55,263 nt of DNA, from positions 1 to 55,263 of the forward strand of contig JAGCTE010000065.1 of NCBI GenBank assembly GCA_017963805.1. Direction: 5' to 3'. Source of the stretch: a bacterium. GTDB lineage: Bacteria > Auribacterota > UBA3054. A model generated the notes under the pieces. The model was not told the origin of the DNA. It made no database searches and was given only the letters and a program-made list of their open reading frames with translations. Below are positions 16,735 through 25,660 of the stretch, piece by piece (positions within the stretch are counted from its first letter, which is position 1; every line of letters begins with the position of its first letter). A program made the translations under genes and the position numbers.

Positions 16735-17751
16735 ATGAAAACCAAAACTCTTCACCAAGACAACAAAATTTTAAATGAAAGGAATAGTATTTTATGGATT
16801 GATTCCATAAAGAGACGTGTAAAAGAAGCGCGATTAAAAGCGTTCTTGGCTGCAAATGCTGAACAACTTCTTCTCTATTGGGATATCGGGAACGAAATAC
16901 TTAGAAAACAAGAACAGGAAGGGTGGGGCGCGAAAATAGTCAATAGGCTTTCAAAAGAACTAAGCAATGAATTCCCCAACATGAACGGCTGGTCCGTTAG
17001 AAATCTAAAATACATGCGGTCTTTATCGCAAAGCTGGGCTCGCGATGAAATTATGCAAGCACCGCTTGCACAATTACCATGGTACCATCACATTGCCTTA
17101 ATGGAAAAGCTGAAATCACGCGGCGAACGTTTGAATTATGCAAGTTTGGCTGTTAAGAACGGGTGGTCTAGGAATGCAATGATTCGCCAAATAAAAGAAA
17201 AAGCGTTTGACGATCATGGAAAAGCTGTCACCAATTTTCAAAATCAGCTACCACCAGAAGATTCTGATATGGCGATCAGTGCTATTAAAGGAGAATACGA
17301 CCTCGGTTTTCTTGAAACAAGCAAACAAGTAAAGGAAAACAAACTTCGTTCAATGCTTGTGGACAAAATAGCTAAATTTCTAATAGAACTTGGAACAGGT
17401 TTTTCCTATGTTGGCAAAGGTATGCCAATAATTGTTGGAGGAGACACTTTTGAACTTGATCTGCTTTTTTATCATACTTTACTGCACCGCTATGTTGTTA
17501 TAGAACTTAAAGCAGGTAAATTTAACCCTCGTGACATAGGACAACTTAGTTTTTATATGACCGCGATAGACAGAAACATAAAGACAAAGCAAGATAAAAA
17601 AACTATTGGTCTTTTGCTTTGCCGTTCACGAAATAAAGTTGTAGCCGAATATTCCCTTGCCGACATTGATCGACCTATGGGCATCGCGACCTATGAATTA
17701 GGACTTCCTACAATCGAACAGCTTCAGAAAAAGCTTTCTAACGTTTTATAA
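16735..17751 (+). CDS. DUF1016 (YhcG-type) PDDEXK nuclease
   Basis: 338 residues from ATG 16735 (SD AAAGGTG). The N-terminal DUF1016 helical domain has LLLYWDIGNEI, LSKELSNEFP, GWSVRNLKYMR and LPWYHHIALMEKL; the C-terminal nuclease domain has DTFELDLLFYH and VVIELKAGKFNP, i.e. D-x(n)-ExK catalytic residues. Members cluster with restriction-modification systems or sit alone in islands; the exact role is not settled. The gene is markedly AT-rich with codon use unlike its neighbours, follows a strong terminator and has no partner gene, which points to horizontal acquisition as a single cargo gene. Confidence 0.93.
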   Translation: MKTKTLHQDNKILNERNSILWIDSIKRRVKEARLKAFLAANAEQLLLYWDIGNEILRKQEQEGWGAKIVNRLSKELSNEFPNMNGWSVRNLKYMRSLSQSWARDEIMQAPLAQLPWYHHIALMEKLKSRGERLNYASLAVKNGWSRNAMIRQIKEKAFDDHGKAVTNFQNQLPPEDSDMAISAIKGEYDLGFLETSKQVKENKLRSMLVDKIAKFLIELGTGFSYVGKGMPIIVGGDTFELDLLFYHTLLHRYVVIELKAGKFNPRDIGQLSFYMTAIDRNIKTKQDKKTIGLLLCRSRNKVVAEYSLADIDRPMGIATYELGLPTIEQLQKKLSNVL

Positions 17752-17785
17752 AAAAGAGAATTATCGAGCAACAACTGACTTAAGC

Positions 17786-17798
17786 TTTTTGCTATCAT
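17786..17798 (+). promoter_or_regulatory. extended -10 promoter of pterin genes
   Basis: TTTTTGCTATCAT: T-run plus TGnTATCAT, ending six bases before the ATG at 17805. Transcription would start at about that ATG, so either the message is leaderless or translation begins at GTG 17829. Confidence 0.55.
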
Positions 17799-17804
17799 AT
17801 TAGC

Positions 17805-18230
17805 ATGCTTAAGGTAAAGTACATCACTGTGAGCAGACTCTTTCGCTTTTCGGCGGCGCACCGGCTTTTCAGAGAAGGGCTGAGCGCCGAGGAGAACGAA
17901 AAAGCCTTCGGCAAGTGCTCAAAAGTGCACGGGCACGACTACGTCATGAAGGTGACGGTCAAGGCTTCCGGCGAGGGCGCCGACGCAGACATGGTGGTGA
18001 ACGTTTCGACTTTGGGCGAGGTGGTCGAAAAAGAGGTCGTTTCCCTGATCGACCACAGGAACCTGAACACCGACGTGCCGTTTCTTTCCGGCGTTCTTCC
18101 GACTATGGAGAACATGGCCGCGAAAATAGCGGAGAAGCTGGAAATCCCTCTTGCCGGGATCGGCGCGGAATTATACGAATTAACTTTGGCTGAAAGCGAA
18201 AAGAACAGCGTGACGCTTCACTTTGTATGA
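17805..18230 (+). CDS. 6-pyruvoyl-tetrahydropterin synthase family protein (PTPS/QueD)
   Basis: 141 residues as annotated. Zinc ligands H19 (FSAAHRLF), H42 and H44 (KVHGHDY), and catalytic C38 (GKCSKVHGH), so it is of the CxxxHGH class (PTPS or QueD) and not the ExxxHGH PTPS-III folate type. It converts dihydroneopterin triphosphate to 6-pyruvoyltetrahydropterin or 6-carboxytetrahydropterin. The stop overlaps the folE ATG. Start uncertain: GTG at 17829 gives [11 protein letters not shown], closer to the usual family N-terminus, and AAGG precedes it at a long distance. No queC or queE is nearby, so biopterin versus queuosine use is open. Confidence 0.9.
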   Translation: MLKVKYITVSRLFRFSAAHRLFREGLSAEENEKAFGKCSKVHGHDYVMKVTVKASGEGADADMVVNVSTLGEVVEKEVVSLIDHRNLNTDVPFLSGVLPTMENMAAKIAEKLEIPLAGIGAELYELTLAESEKNSVTLHFV

Positions 18231-18835
18231 AAGAATATTCTAGGGAAGAAATACAAGAGATGCTTAGGTCGGCGGACGACCTTGACATTTACCGCGAACT
18301 TATCACGAGAATGGGCGACGACCCGACGAGGGAAGGCCTGATAAGGACTCCGCAAAGGATCCATGATTCCAGAGGTTTTCTGATGTCCGGCTACTCGATG
18401 GACGCCAAGACCATACTTAACGGCGCGATCTTCGAGGACCCCTGCGACGAGATGGTGCTTGTCAGGGACATAAGTTTCTATTCCATGTGCGAGCACCACA
18501 TGCTCCCCTTCTTCGGCAAGATCCACGTGGCCTATCTGCCGAAAGGCCGCATCGTGGGGCTTAGCAAGATCCCGAGGATCATAGAGATGTTCGCGAGGAG
18601 GCTGCAGATCCAGGAGCGTTTGACCTCCCAGATAGCGAAATGCCTGATGGAAAACCTGAAGCCCTACGGCGTCGGCGTCGTGTGCGAGGCGAACCATCTT
18701 TGCATGGCCATGCGCGGCGTGCAGAAAAGCGACTCCTTCACCACCACTTCCGCCATGGAGGGGACCTTCAAGACGGACGGCAGGACGCGCCACGAATTTT
18801 TGAAACTCATCTCCATGCCTTCTCTGCACCGTTAA
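18227..18835 (+). CDS. folE: GTP cyclohydrolase I
   Basis: 202 residues. Zinc/catalytic motif [12 protein letters not shown] (C88, H90, H91), then [19 protein letters not shown] and the [11 protein letters not shown] and [13 protein letters not shown] blocks of FolE type IA. It turns GTP into 7,8-dihydroneopterin triphosphate, the substrate of the preceding PTPS, with which it overlaps by four bases. The pair is therefore a two-step pterin module serving tetrahydropterin, folate or queuosine. Confidence 0.97.
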   Translation: MKEYSREEIQEMLRSADDLDIYRELITRMGDDPTREGLIRTPQRIHDSRGFLMSGYSMDAKTILNGAIFEDPCDEMVLVRDISFYSMCEHHMLPFFGKIHVAYLPKGRIVGLSKIPRIIEMFARRLQIQERLTSQIAKCLMENLKPYGVGVVCEANHLCMAMRGVQKSDSFTTTSAMEGTFKTDGRTRHEFLKLISMPSLHR

Positions 18836-18839
18836 CGAT

Positions 18840-19670
18840 ATGGCTTTGCGTCTTTTCTTGCTTTTGCTTTTGTTGGCCGCTTGGGCGCCCGCGGAGGAAA
18901 CGACCGCCGTAACGGTCGCCAATCCTTCGGCCAGCAAAGTCGTCCTTGACCCGGCTTCCAAAGAGGACGCCAAGGCGATAGTGGACAGCGCCCGCTCCGC
19001 CGCCGCGCCCAAAGCGGCCTTGGAAAGCGGAACGAACGTTGTCGCGAAGACGGAGGAACTATTGCCGCCGAAAGCGGCCGCTCCGGTCGCGAAAGAGATC
19101 GCCGCCGAACAGACGGAGCCGGCGAGATCTGTGAACGTGCCGATGGACATCGCCGTCTGGCAGAAGATCTACCTTGAATCGGAAACGCAGTGCGTTTGGA
19201 AAGCGGAGAGCGACGCGATAGTTCCCGGCCTGCTTTCCTCGGTGCAGGCGAACGTTACCGTGACGTTCGGGCCGAAGGATTACGTCTGCCTCGATTACGA
19301 AGGGGAGAACGCTTTCAGATCGACCTGCTCCAATTCGGTCATGTGCGTCTTTTTCCCGGGTTCCGAGATAAGCGACAAGAGGATAACCCGTCCTTACGAA
19401 TACGCCTGGGACGATCTGCTTGGCATTCCCATCCAGGGCTCTCTTACGAACTACTACACCGGCGTCTTCCAGGACGGCGAACTGTTCCGCTACGACTTCG
19501 TTTTGCTGCCCGAATCGCAGCTCTGGTTCAGGAAACGCTACAACGATTATTCCCATGTGGCCATCCGCCGCCATGTCTGGTTCGACAAAACCAAGCAGCG
19601 CATAGTGAAAACCTACCGCCGGGCCATGGACGGTTCGGAAACGACCTTTATTTTCAAAGTTGAAGAATAG
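18840..19670 (+). CDS. secreted protein of unknown function
   Basis: 276 residues. A signal peptide (MALRLFLLLLLLAAWAPA) is followed by an Ala/Glu/Lys-rich low-complexity stretch to about 100, then a mostly beta-strand domain (about 105-276) ending in DGSETTFIFKVEE. The alternating hydrophobic strands and secreted location recall LolA-like or DUF3108-like periplasmic folds, but no diagnostic motif is seen. It starts five bases after folE without a clear SD, so may be coupled to it. Confidence 0.75.
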   Translation: MALRLFLLLLLLAAWAPAEETTAVTVANPSASKVVLDPASKEDAKAIVDSARSAAAPKAALESGTNVVAKTEELLPPKAAAPVAKEIAAEQTEPARSVNVPMDIAVWQKIYLESETQCVWKAESDAIVPGLLSSVQANVTVTFGPKDYVCLDYEGENAFRSTCSNSVMCVFFPGSEISDKRITRPYEYAWDDLLGIPIQGSLTNYYTGVFQDGELFRYDFVLLPESQLWFRKRYNDYSHVAIRRHVWFDKTKQRIVKTYRRAMDGSETTFIFKVEE

Positions 19671-19691
19671 TTTTATTTTTTTGGGGGGCAA

Positions 19692-21485
19692 ATGAAATTT
19701 TACCTGAATGCCGTTCTCGCTCTGACGCTGGCTTTTTCCGCCTTGGAAGGTTGGTCCGTCGGCAACCTCGACCTTAAGGTGGCGGTCGTCACCCACAATC
19801 CCTGGATGACGAACGTGGCCGAGATCGCGAGGGGAAGGAGAATGAACGCCACTTTCGGCTGGCCCTTGGGCTACAACATGGCCAAAGACCAGGCCAACTG
19901 GTGGTTCGAGGCTTCGCACGGCATGGTGAAAGTCACCTTCGTTACCAACGTGGTGCTCTCGACCTGGCCGCGCTACCTGAGCGGCGACCGTTTCACGCCT
20001 CAGATGTACTACGACGCCCGCAAAAAAGGCGTCAGGCCGCCCTTCAACACGAGCTTCACTTTCGACTACATGTATTTCTACACCAACGAGTGCCCTTGGA
20101 TCGTGGAGTATATAAACAAAGGGATAATCGACCAGGTCTGGCTTTACAGCCATCCCGACGGCGGCTGCTACGAGAGCAGGCTGAACGGCTGGGGCGCCGA
20201 TTACTGCAACTCCACGGGCTTGGCGAAGCTGGATTCCGAAAAGGTCTTCATGATGTGCACGCCCAGTATGGAAAGGACGGATACGCCCATGGAGAATTTC
20301 GGCCACGCCGCGGAAAGCATGCTGCACACCCGCTGGGACTGCAGCTACATCAACTACCACCCTGCCAGAGACTACTCGAAGAAGAACGACTTCGTTCTTT
20401 TCAACATGAACTACGCCATCGACACCAACAACATCCAGGTCGGCACCGTCCACTACGCCCCCAACTCCACCAACGACTATTTGTGGGGCATGAAGAACTA
20501 CGTTGACTGCTACGCCGACAACTGGTACAACTATCCCGACCTCTCGGGCCCGGCCAGATCGATGAACTGCTCGGAGTGGGGAGACGGCGTGAACCACAAG
20601 CACAAGATCTGGTGGTTTAAGCATTTTCCGCAGAAAGTCGGTCTGCACAGAGGGCAGATGATGAACTGGCTCGCGGTCTACCTAAACCCCTCGAAGGCCG
20701 CGCACCCGATAGGCGTCGGGGAAACGATTACGCAAGAGGACGTGGACTTCGCGGGCTTCTTCCCCTTCTCTTTCGAGCTTCCAAGCGGCACGACCCAGGC
20801 GGTCGTGAGGATCAAAACAGGCATTCCCGTGGAGTTCGGCATCAGGAAGAAATACGTGCCCATGAACAGCCGCAACTACCAGGGCGCCGGACCGAGCCCG
20901 GCTTACGAGGAATGGATATCGGAACGCAGCACGGAGCACGTTTTTAATTTGAGCGAGGGCAGCTGCTACGGGAAAGCGCTTACGGGAAGGTGGTATGTGG
21001 TTTTCGGCAAAGCCTACGACTACGCGCTCTCCCGTCCCTATGACGACAGCACAAACTACGTCGTCAGCGTGGAAGCTTTTCCCAAGCCCGCCGCAACAGC
21101 CCCGATGGAGCTGGAGATAACGGAGCCAACGGAGGGCGACCGCTATGACGGCGTCTCGAACAAGATCAAGTGGGAGATTAAAAGCGTCCCCGCCGACGGT
21201 TTGCTTTCCTACGCTCTTTCCTATACCACCAACGACTTCTTAGGCCCCTGGATCGAGATCAGCGAGGACTACGCCTTCGAGCTAAAGTCTCCCTATAACT
21301 GGAAAAACTTCCCCAATGATCTGAAGTGCGACCGCGCCAGGATCCGCGTCATCGCAAACGATCTGCACGGCTCGTCCTGCACGAATTACTCAGGGCTTTT
21401 CGGGATCCGTATGGACCCCGTGCCGGAGCCCGCGCTTTTAATTTTCTTCCTGGCGGTTTTTGGTATAATCGTTCGCAAATTTTAA
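19692..21485 (+). CDS. secreted protein with PEP-CTERM tail, uncharacterised family
   Basis: 597 residues; GGGGGG is the SD. Signal peptide 1-22. Main domain about 25-330: LDLKVAVVTHNP, WPRYLSGDRFTPQMYY, DQVWLYSH, FGHAAESML (203-211), NYPDLSGPA (from 280), WWFKHFPQKVG. A second domain follows (about 340-465). A fibronectin/Ig-like beta domain begins near 475 (LEITEPTEGDRYDGVSNKIK). The last 22 residues carry VPEP, a hydrophobic helix and RKF, a PEP-CTERM sorting signal cut by an exosortase in EPS-producing bacteria. The main domain is shared with the membrane-anchored protein at 53036. His and Glu in FGHxxES suggest metal or catalytic function, unproven. Confidence 0.85.
   Translation: MKFYLNAVLALTLAFSALEGWSVGNLDLKVAVVTHNPWMTNVAEIARGRRMNATFGWPLGYNMAKDQANWWFEASHGMVKVTFVTNVVLSTWPRYLSGDRFTPQMYYDARKKGVRPPFNTSFTFDYMYFYTNECPWIVEYINKGIIDQVWLYSHPDGGCYESRLNGWGADYCNSTGLAKLDSEKVFMMCTPSMERTDTPMENFGHAAESMLHTRWDCSYINYHPARDYSKKNDFVLFNMNYAIDTNNIQVGTVHYAPNSTNDYLWGMKNYVDCYADNWYNYPDLSGPARSMNCSEWGDGVNHKHKIWWFKHFPQKVGLHRGQMMNWLAVYLNPSKAAHPIGVGETITQEDVDFAGFFPFSFELPSGTTQAVVRIKTGIPVEFGIRKKYVPMNSRNYQGAGPSPAYEEWISERSTEHVFNLSEGSCYGKALTGRWYVVFGKAYDYALSRPYDDSTNYVVSVEAFPKPAATAPMELEITEPTEGDRYDGVSNKIKWEIKSVPADGLLSYALSYTTNDFLGPWIEISEDYAFELKSPYNWKNFPNDLKCDRARIRVIANDLHGSSCTNYSGLFGIRMDPVPEPALLIFFLAVFGIIVRKF
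21457..21469 (+). promoter_or_regulatory. extended -10 promoter of pckG inside PEP-CTERM codons
   Basis: TTTTTGGTATAAT lies within the codons for the PEP-CTERM helix (V-F-G-I-I) of the upstream gene. It gives a start near 21476 and a leader of about 36 bases before pckG. The same 13-base string precedes argF. Confidence 0.65.
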
Positions 21486-21511
21486 AGCTTTACTCTCTAG
21501 AGGATACGTTT

Positions 21512-23473
21512 ATGGCAACAGTCAAAACACCAAGGTTCACCAACGAAAAAGTTTTCGCCTGGGTCGACAAATGGAACAAAGTCTGCACCCCCGACAGGAT
21601 CGTCGTCGTAAAGGGTACGAAGGAAGAACATATCGCGATCTGCGAGATGATGGTGAGATCTGGCCAGTTCATCAAGCTTGATCCCAAATTGCGCCCGGAC
21701 TGCTATCTCGCCCGCTCCCACGAAAGCGACGTGGCCAGAGTGGAAGGCCGCACCTTCATCTGCTCCAAGAATGAGATCGACGCCGGCCCGACCAACCACT
21801 GGATGGATCCCGAAGAGATGAAAAAGCGGATGCTGAAAGCCTATTCCGGCTGCATGAAAGGCCGCACGATGTACGTTATTCCCTTCGCCATGGGCCCAAT
21901 CGGCAACCCCATAACCCAGTACGGCATCGAGCTGACGGACTCTCCTTACGTGGTGGTCAACATGAACATCATGACCAGGACAGGGTCCGACGTTTTAAAG
22001 CACCTCGGCAAGGACGGCTCCTTTATTCCCTGCATCCACTCCGTGGGCGCGCCCTTAAAGAAAGGCCAGAAAGACGTCGCCTGGCCCTGCGCCAAGAAAA
22101 TTGAGGACAAGTACATCACGCAGTTCCCCGAGGACGGCGAGATCTGGTCTTTCGGCTCCGGCTACGGCGGCAACGCGCTCTTAGGCAAGAAGTGCTTCGC
22201 TTTGCGCATCGCAAGTAAGCTCGCCAAGGACCAGGGCTGGATGGCCGAGCACATGCTCATTTTGACGCTGACTTCGCCCGAAAAGAAGCAGTACCATGTG
22301 ACAGCCGCCTTCCCCTCCGCCTGCGGCAAGACGAACCTTGCCATGATGCTGCCTAAGCTCCCCGGCTGGAAGCTGCAGACCATAGGCGACGACATCGCCT
22401 GGCTCAAACCCGGAGCTGACGGCCGCCTTTACGCCATCAATCCCGAGAACGGCTTCTTCGGCGTCGCTCCCGGCACCTCCAACGACTCCAACCCCAACGC
22501 CCTCAAGTCCTGCAAGAAAGGCACGATCTTCACCAACGTGGTTTTGACTCCCAAAGGCGACATCTGGTGGGAGGACATGGGCATAAAGGCTCCCAAGGAA
22601 GGCGTTGACTGGAAAGGCAATCCTTGCTACGTCTGTTCTGACGACCCCTACCGCATGGGGCCCAAGCCCGGCATGACCAAAAAAGAGATCAAGGAAATGG
22701 GATACGTGGCCGCGCACAAGAACAGCCGCTTCACCGCCCCCGCCGAGAACTGCCCGGTACTTGACAAGGCCGGCTTCAACGGCCTCTATAACGGAAAACC
22801 CACGGGCGTGCCCATCGACGCCATATTGTTCGGCGGACGCAGGCCCTCCACCATTCCTCTGGTCAACGAGGCCAAGAGCTGGACGCACGGCGTCTTCCTT
22901 GGCTCCGCCGCCGGTTCCGAAGTGACCGCCGCGGTCATTTCCGACCAGATCGGCCAGGTCAGGCGCGACCCGATGGCGATGCTGCCGTTTTTCGGCTACA
23001 ACGTCTGCGACTATTTCCAGCACTGGCTGGAGATGGAAAGGACCTCGGCCGACGCCTCGAAACTCCCGAGGATCTACTTCGTGAACTGGTTCCGCAAAAC
23101 CGCGGACGGCAAATTCATGTGGCCGGGCTTCGGCGACAATTCCCGCGTTTTGAAGTGGATCTGCCAAAGGATCGAGGGCAAAATAAAAGCCAACGAGACC
23201 GCTATCGGAAACCTTCCTTTCGCCAAGGACATCGACCTTGCCAACAACGACGACCCGAATCCCAATTTCCGCGTCGACCCGAAATACCTGAAGGATCTTC
23301 TTATGGTGGACGTCGAAGGCTGGAAGAAAGAGATCGCGACCGTGGGCGCCTCCTATGACGAATACGACGCCAAACCCTCCAAGGACAGCAAGGAAATATC
23401 AAAGACCGCGCGCCGCGTGCCTAAAGCTCTGCGCCAGATCCTCGCCGACGTTTCGGCCGCGCTCGCGAAATAA
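21512..23473 (+). CDS. pckG: phosphoenolpyruvate carboxykinase (GTP)
   Basis: 653 residues from ATG 21512 (AGAGGA upstream); an earlier in-frame ATG would overlap the previous gene and adds no homology. GTP-type PEPCK signature FPSACGKTNLAMM (P-loop with the hyper-reactive Cys), GDDIAWLKPG, and the guanine-binding region with FFGYNVCDYFQHW. It interconverts oxaloacetate + GTP with PEP + CO2 + GDP; in anaerobes it often runs toward CO2 fixation leading to succinate. It sits between unrelated secreted proteins with its own promoter. Confidence 0.98.
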   Translation: MATVKTPRFTNEKVFAWVDKWNKVCTPDRIVVVKGTKEEHIAICEMMVRSGQFIKLDPKLRPDCYLARSHESDVARVEGRTFICSKNEIDAGPTNHWMDPEEMKKRMLKAYSGCMKGRTMYVIPFAMGPIGNPITQYGIELTDSPYVVVNMNIMTRTGSDVLKHLGKDGSFIPCIHSVGAPLKKGQKDVAWPCAKKIEDKYITQFPEDGEIWSFGSGYGGNALLGKKCFALRIASKLAKDQGWMAEHMLILTLTSPEKKQYHVTAAFPSACGKTNLAMMLPKLPGWKLQTIGDDIAWLKPGADGRLYAINPENGFFGVAPGTSNDSNPNALKSCKKGTIFTNVVLTPKGDIWWEDMGIKAPKEGVDWKGNPCYVCSDDPYRMGPKPGMTKKEIKEMGYVAAHKNSRFTAPAENCPVLDKAGFNGLYNGKPTGVPIDAILFGGRRPSTIPLVNEAKSWTHGVFLGSAAGSEVTAAVISDQIGQVRRDPMAMLPFFGYNVCDYFQHWLEMERTSADASKLPRIYFVNWFRKTADGKFMWPGFGDNSRVLKWICQRIEGKIKANETAIGNLPFAKDIDLANNDDPNPNFRVDPKYLKDLLMVDVEGWKKEIATVGASYDEYDAKPSKDSKEISKTARRVPKALRQILADVSAALAK

Positions 23474-23492
23474 ATAAAAAAAGGACACGGAA

Positions 23493-24506
23493 ATGTTCAA
23501 GATGGCAAGCACGGCAATCGCTCTTTTCGGCGCTTTTTGCGCCGTCGCCGGCATGGGCGGGGTAAAGGAGCTGAAGGAGGCGTTCGAGGCTGATCCTCCG
23601 AAAGTCATCGAGTCAGCGAAACTGACTTTCAAGGGCGTCGAAAAAGGTTACGACGTGTACAACTGCTCGATCCCGTTTTCCTATGACGGAACGGAGTATA
23701 TCCTAGGGCGCGTGGAGCCGCGCGACAAGTGGGCGGCGAGCGTGACGATGCTTTTCAAGAAGACCGGCAAGGACGAGTGGACGCGCGTTTTGGAATTCGG
23801 AACTCTCGAATTGGAGGATCCGTACGTCCAGTACATCCGCGGCGAGCTCGTCGTGGGAGGGACCCGCGTCTTGAAGATCGCCGGCAACATCGCGTCGTAC
23901 CGCGGCGCCTTCTACCGCGACAACAAAAAGGGCCCGCTGCACCTTGAATACTTCACGACCGGCCCGGAATTCATGAAGGACATCCGCCTCATAGAGCTGA
24001 AGGACGGACGCATCGGGGTCTTCTCGCGTCCGCGCAGCGAGGAAATAAGGAAAAAATACGGCAGCGAGGCCGTCATAGGCTTCACGATGGTCAAAGACCT
24101 CAACGAGCTGACGCCGGAGGTTATCGAGAAGGCGCCCGTTATAGAGGGGGTCTTGGGAAAGGACGAATGGGGCGGATGCAACCAGGCGTACCTCATGGAC
24201 GACGGCAAGGTGCTCGTCGCCGGGCATCTGTGCTTTACCGGCTCCAAGGCTTCCAACGGAGTCAACCGCGGCGTCTACTGCAACGCGTCCTTCCTTTTCG
24301 ACCCCGCGACGCACAAGGCGACGCGCATCCGCATCGTCGCCACGCGCATGCTCTACCCTGAGCAGGAGCCGAAAGTCCCGCACCTCGACGACTGCGTCTT
24401 CACTTCCGGCTTCGTCTTCAATGACGACGGGACATGCGACGTGTACACAGGCCTTTGCGACTCCGCGGAAGGCCGCGTACGTTTGAGCGCCAAAGACGTC
24501 AAATGA
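23493..24506 (+). CDS. secreted DUF1861-like beta-propeller protein
   Basis: 337 residues with N-terminal signal (MFKMASTAIALFGAFCAVAG). KGYDVYNCSIPF, YILGRVEPRDKWAASVTMLF, FGTLELEDPYV, and GGTRVLKIAG look like DUF1861 (MTP-1 family), a five-bladed propeller related in fold to GH43/GH130/GH32 glycoside-active proteins. RBS AAGGACACGG. A sugar-related periplasmic or extracellular role is plausible; catalytic acids cannot be assigned. It is 19 bases after pckG with no terminator between, so may be transcribed with it. Confidence 0.7.
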   Translation: MFKMASTAIALFGAFCAVAGMGGVKELKEAFEADPPKVIESAKLTFKGVEKGYDVYNCSIPFSYDGTEYILGRVEPRDKWAASVTMLFKKTGKDEWTRVLEFGTLELEDPYVQYIRGELVVGGTRVLKIAGNIASYRGAFYRDNKKGPLHLEYFTTGPEFMKDIRLIELKDGRIGVFSRPRSEEIRKKYGSEAVIGFTMVKDLNELTPEVIEKAPVIEGVLGKDEWGGCNQAYLMDDGKVLVAGHLCFTGSKASNGVNRGVYCNASFLFDPATHKATRIRIVATRMLYPEQEPKVPHLDDCVFTSGFVFNDDGTCDVYTGLCDSAEGRVRLSAKDVK

Positions 24507-24521
24507 ATCCGGCGGCCGCAC

Positions 24522-24550
24522 TTGAAAATTGATCGGGTATTTGGTAACAT
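24522..24550 (+). promoter_or_regulatory. promoter of HicB-like gene
   Basis: TTGAAA (24522-24527), 17 bases, TAACAT (24545-24550) preceded by TTTGG (extended -10). The ATG follows nine bases later, again implying a very short leader. Confidence 0.65.
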
Positions 24551-24559
24551 ATCCTTCCT

Positions 24560-24847
24560 ATGAATTGTGATATGAGTTTTTCCATGCGGCTCAACCGGGA
24601 ATCGGACGGCTCCTTTTCCGCCCTCTGTCCCGAACTGGGCCTTTTGGCGAATGGTTGGGATAGAAAAGAAGCGGCCGACCGGCTGACCACGCTCATTATG
24701 GAGTGGCTGGAAAGAAGGCAGGCCGTCGAAGTCGAAAGGGAGCCCGGTCTTCCCGGGAGCGCGAACTGCGCTTTCAGCGTTTTTCCGCTCAGCAAAGGGA
24801 ACGAGATAAGGCTGCTCTTCCTCCCCCACGACCCCATGGTGAACTGA
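24560..24847 (+). CDS. HicB-like small protein
   Basis: 95 residues. FSMRLNRESDGSFSALCPELGLLANG followed by DRKEAADRLTTLIMEWLE has the beta-beta-alpha pattern of the HicB/UPF0150 fold that fills the N-terminal half of HicB antitoxins. No C-terminal DNA-binding domain is evident and no HicA toxin gene flanks it, so it is an orphan and should not be called a toxin-antitoxin system. No SD; an internal Met at residue 5 is an alternative start. Confidence 0.65.
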   Translation: MNCDMSFSMRLNRESDGSFSALCPELGLLANGWDRKEAADRLTTLIMEWLERRQAVEVEREPGLPGSANCAFSVFPLSKGNEIRLLFLPHDPMVN

Positions 24848-24872
24848 AAAACCTAAAAATTTTTGATCTGCT

Positions 24873-25583
24873 TTGAAACTGGGCGTTAACATCGATCACG
24901 TAGCCACCCTGCGCCAGGCGCGCGGGGGCGCTAGCCCCGAACCCCTTTTTGCCGCGGCGATAGCCGAGCAATCGGGGGCTTCCGGGATCACCGTGCATTT
25001 GCGCGAAGATCGCCGCCATATCCAGGATCGCGACGTCCGTCTCTTAAGGGAGACGGTGCAAACGAGGCTGAACCTTGAGATGGCCGTGGCGCCCGACGTC
25101 ATGGAGGTCGCGCTGCAAATTAGGCCGCAGTGCTGCTGCCTGGTCCCCGAAAGGAGGCAGGAAGTAACAACGGAAGGCGGTCTGGACGTGGCGGGACAGC
25201 TTGCGCAGGTGCGCAGCTGCGTCGTTAAGATGCAGAGCGTCGGCACGGTCGTGAGTCTTTTTATCGCGCCGGAAGAGGAGCAGATCATAGCGGCGGCAAA
25301 ATCCGGAGCGCAGTTCATCGAACTGCACACCGGCTCTTTTGCCAACGCTAAAGGGGAAAGCGAGCAGAATTTCGAGCTTGACAGGCTGATCATAGCGGCC
25401 GAAAAGGCTCATTCCCTGGGCTTGAGAGTCAACGCCGGGCACGGACTTGACTATTTCAACGCCCACCTTATGCACCACGTTCCCTACCTGGAAGAACTAA
25501 ACATCGGTCATTCCATCATATCCCGCGCCGTTTTTACTGGGCTTGCCCAGGCGGTCAGGGAGATGCTTGACATAATTAAATAA
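24873..25583 (+). CDS. pdxJ: pyridoxine 5'-phosphate synthase
   Basis: 236 residues. [53 protein letters not shown] and [12 protein letters not shown] are the conserved PdxJ blocks; the catalytic Glu/His set is present. It condenses 3-amino-2-oxopropyl phosphate with deoxyxylulose phosphate to make pyridoxine phosphate (DXP-dependent B6 route). The start is a TTG with no clear SD, placed because the family begins directly at this LGVNIDH strand. Confidence 0.96.
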   Translation: MKLGVNIDHVATLRQARGGASPEPLFAAAIAEQSGASGITVHLREDRRHIQDRDVRLLRETVQTRLNLEMAVAPDVMEVALQIRPQCCCLVPERRQEVTTEGGLDVAGQLAQVRSCVVKMQSVGTVVSLFIAPEEEQIIAAAKSGAQFIELHTGSFANAKGESEQNFELDRLIIAAEKAHSLGLRVNAGHGLDYFNAHLMHHVPYLEELNIGHSIISRAVFTGLAQAVREMLDIIK

Positions 25584-25660
25584 CCAACCCAATTTAACCT
25601 GTTAAGACTTGAGCCCGAAGATTCATTCGCGGCGAAGTCTGACGAACAAAAGGAAACTTT

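Noticed and set aside
19059..20648. 529-codon minus-strand frame opposite the PEP-CTERM gene
   Set aside because: Antisense shadow; the plus strand has signal peptide, paralogue and sorting tail.
21326..21511. N-terminal extension of PEP carboxykinase
   Set aside because: Overlaps the end of the PEP-CTERM gene and gives an unrelated peptide; ATG 21512 has an SD and the family N-terminus.
24560..24847. HicAB toxin-antitoxin system
   Set aside because: No HicA-sized partner on either side; pdxJ follows directly.
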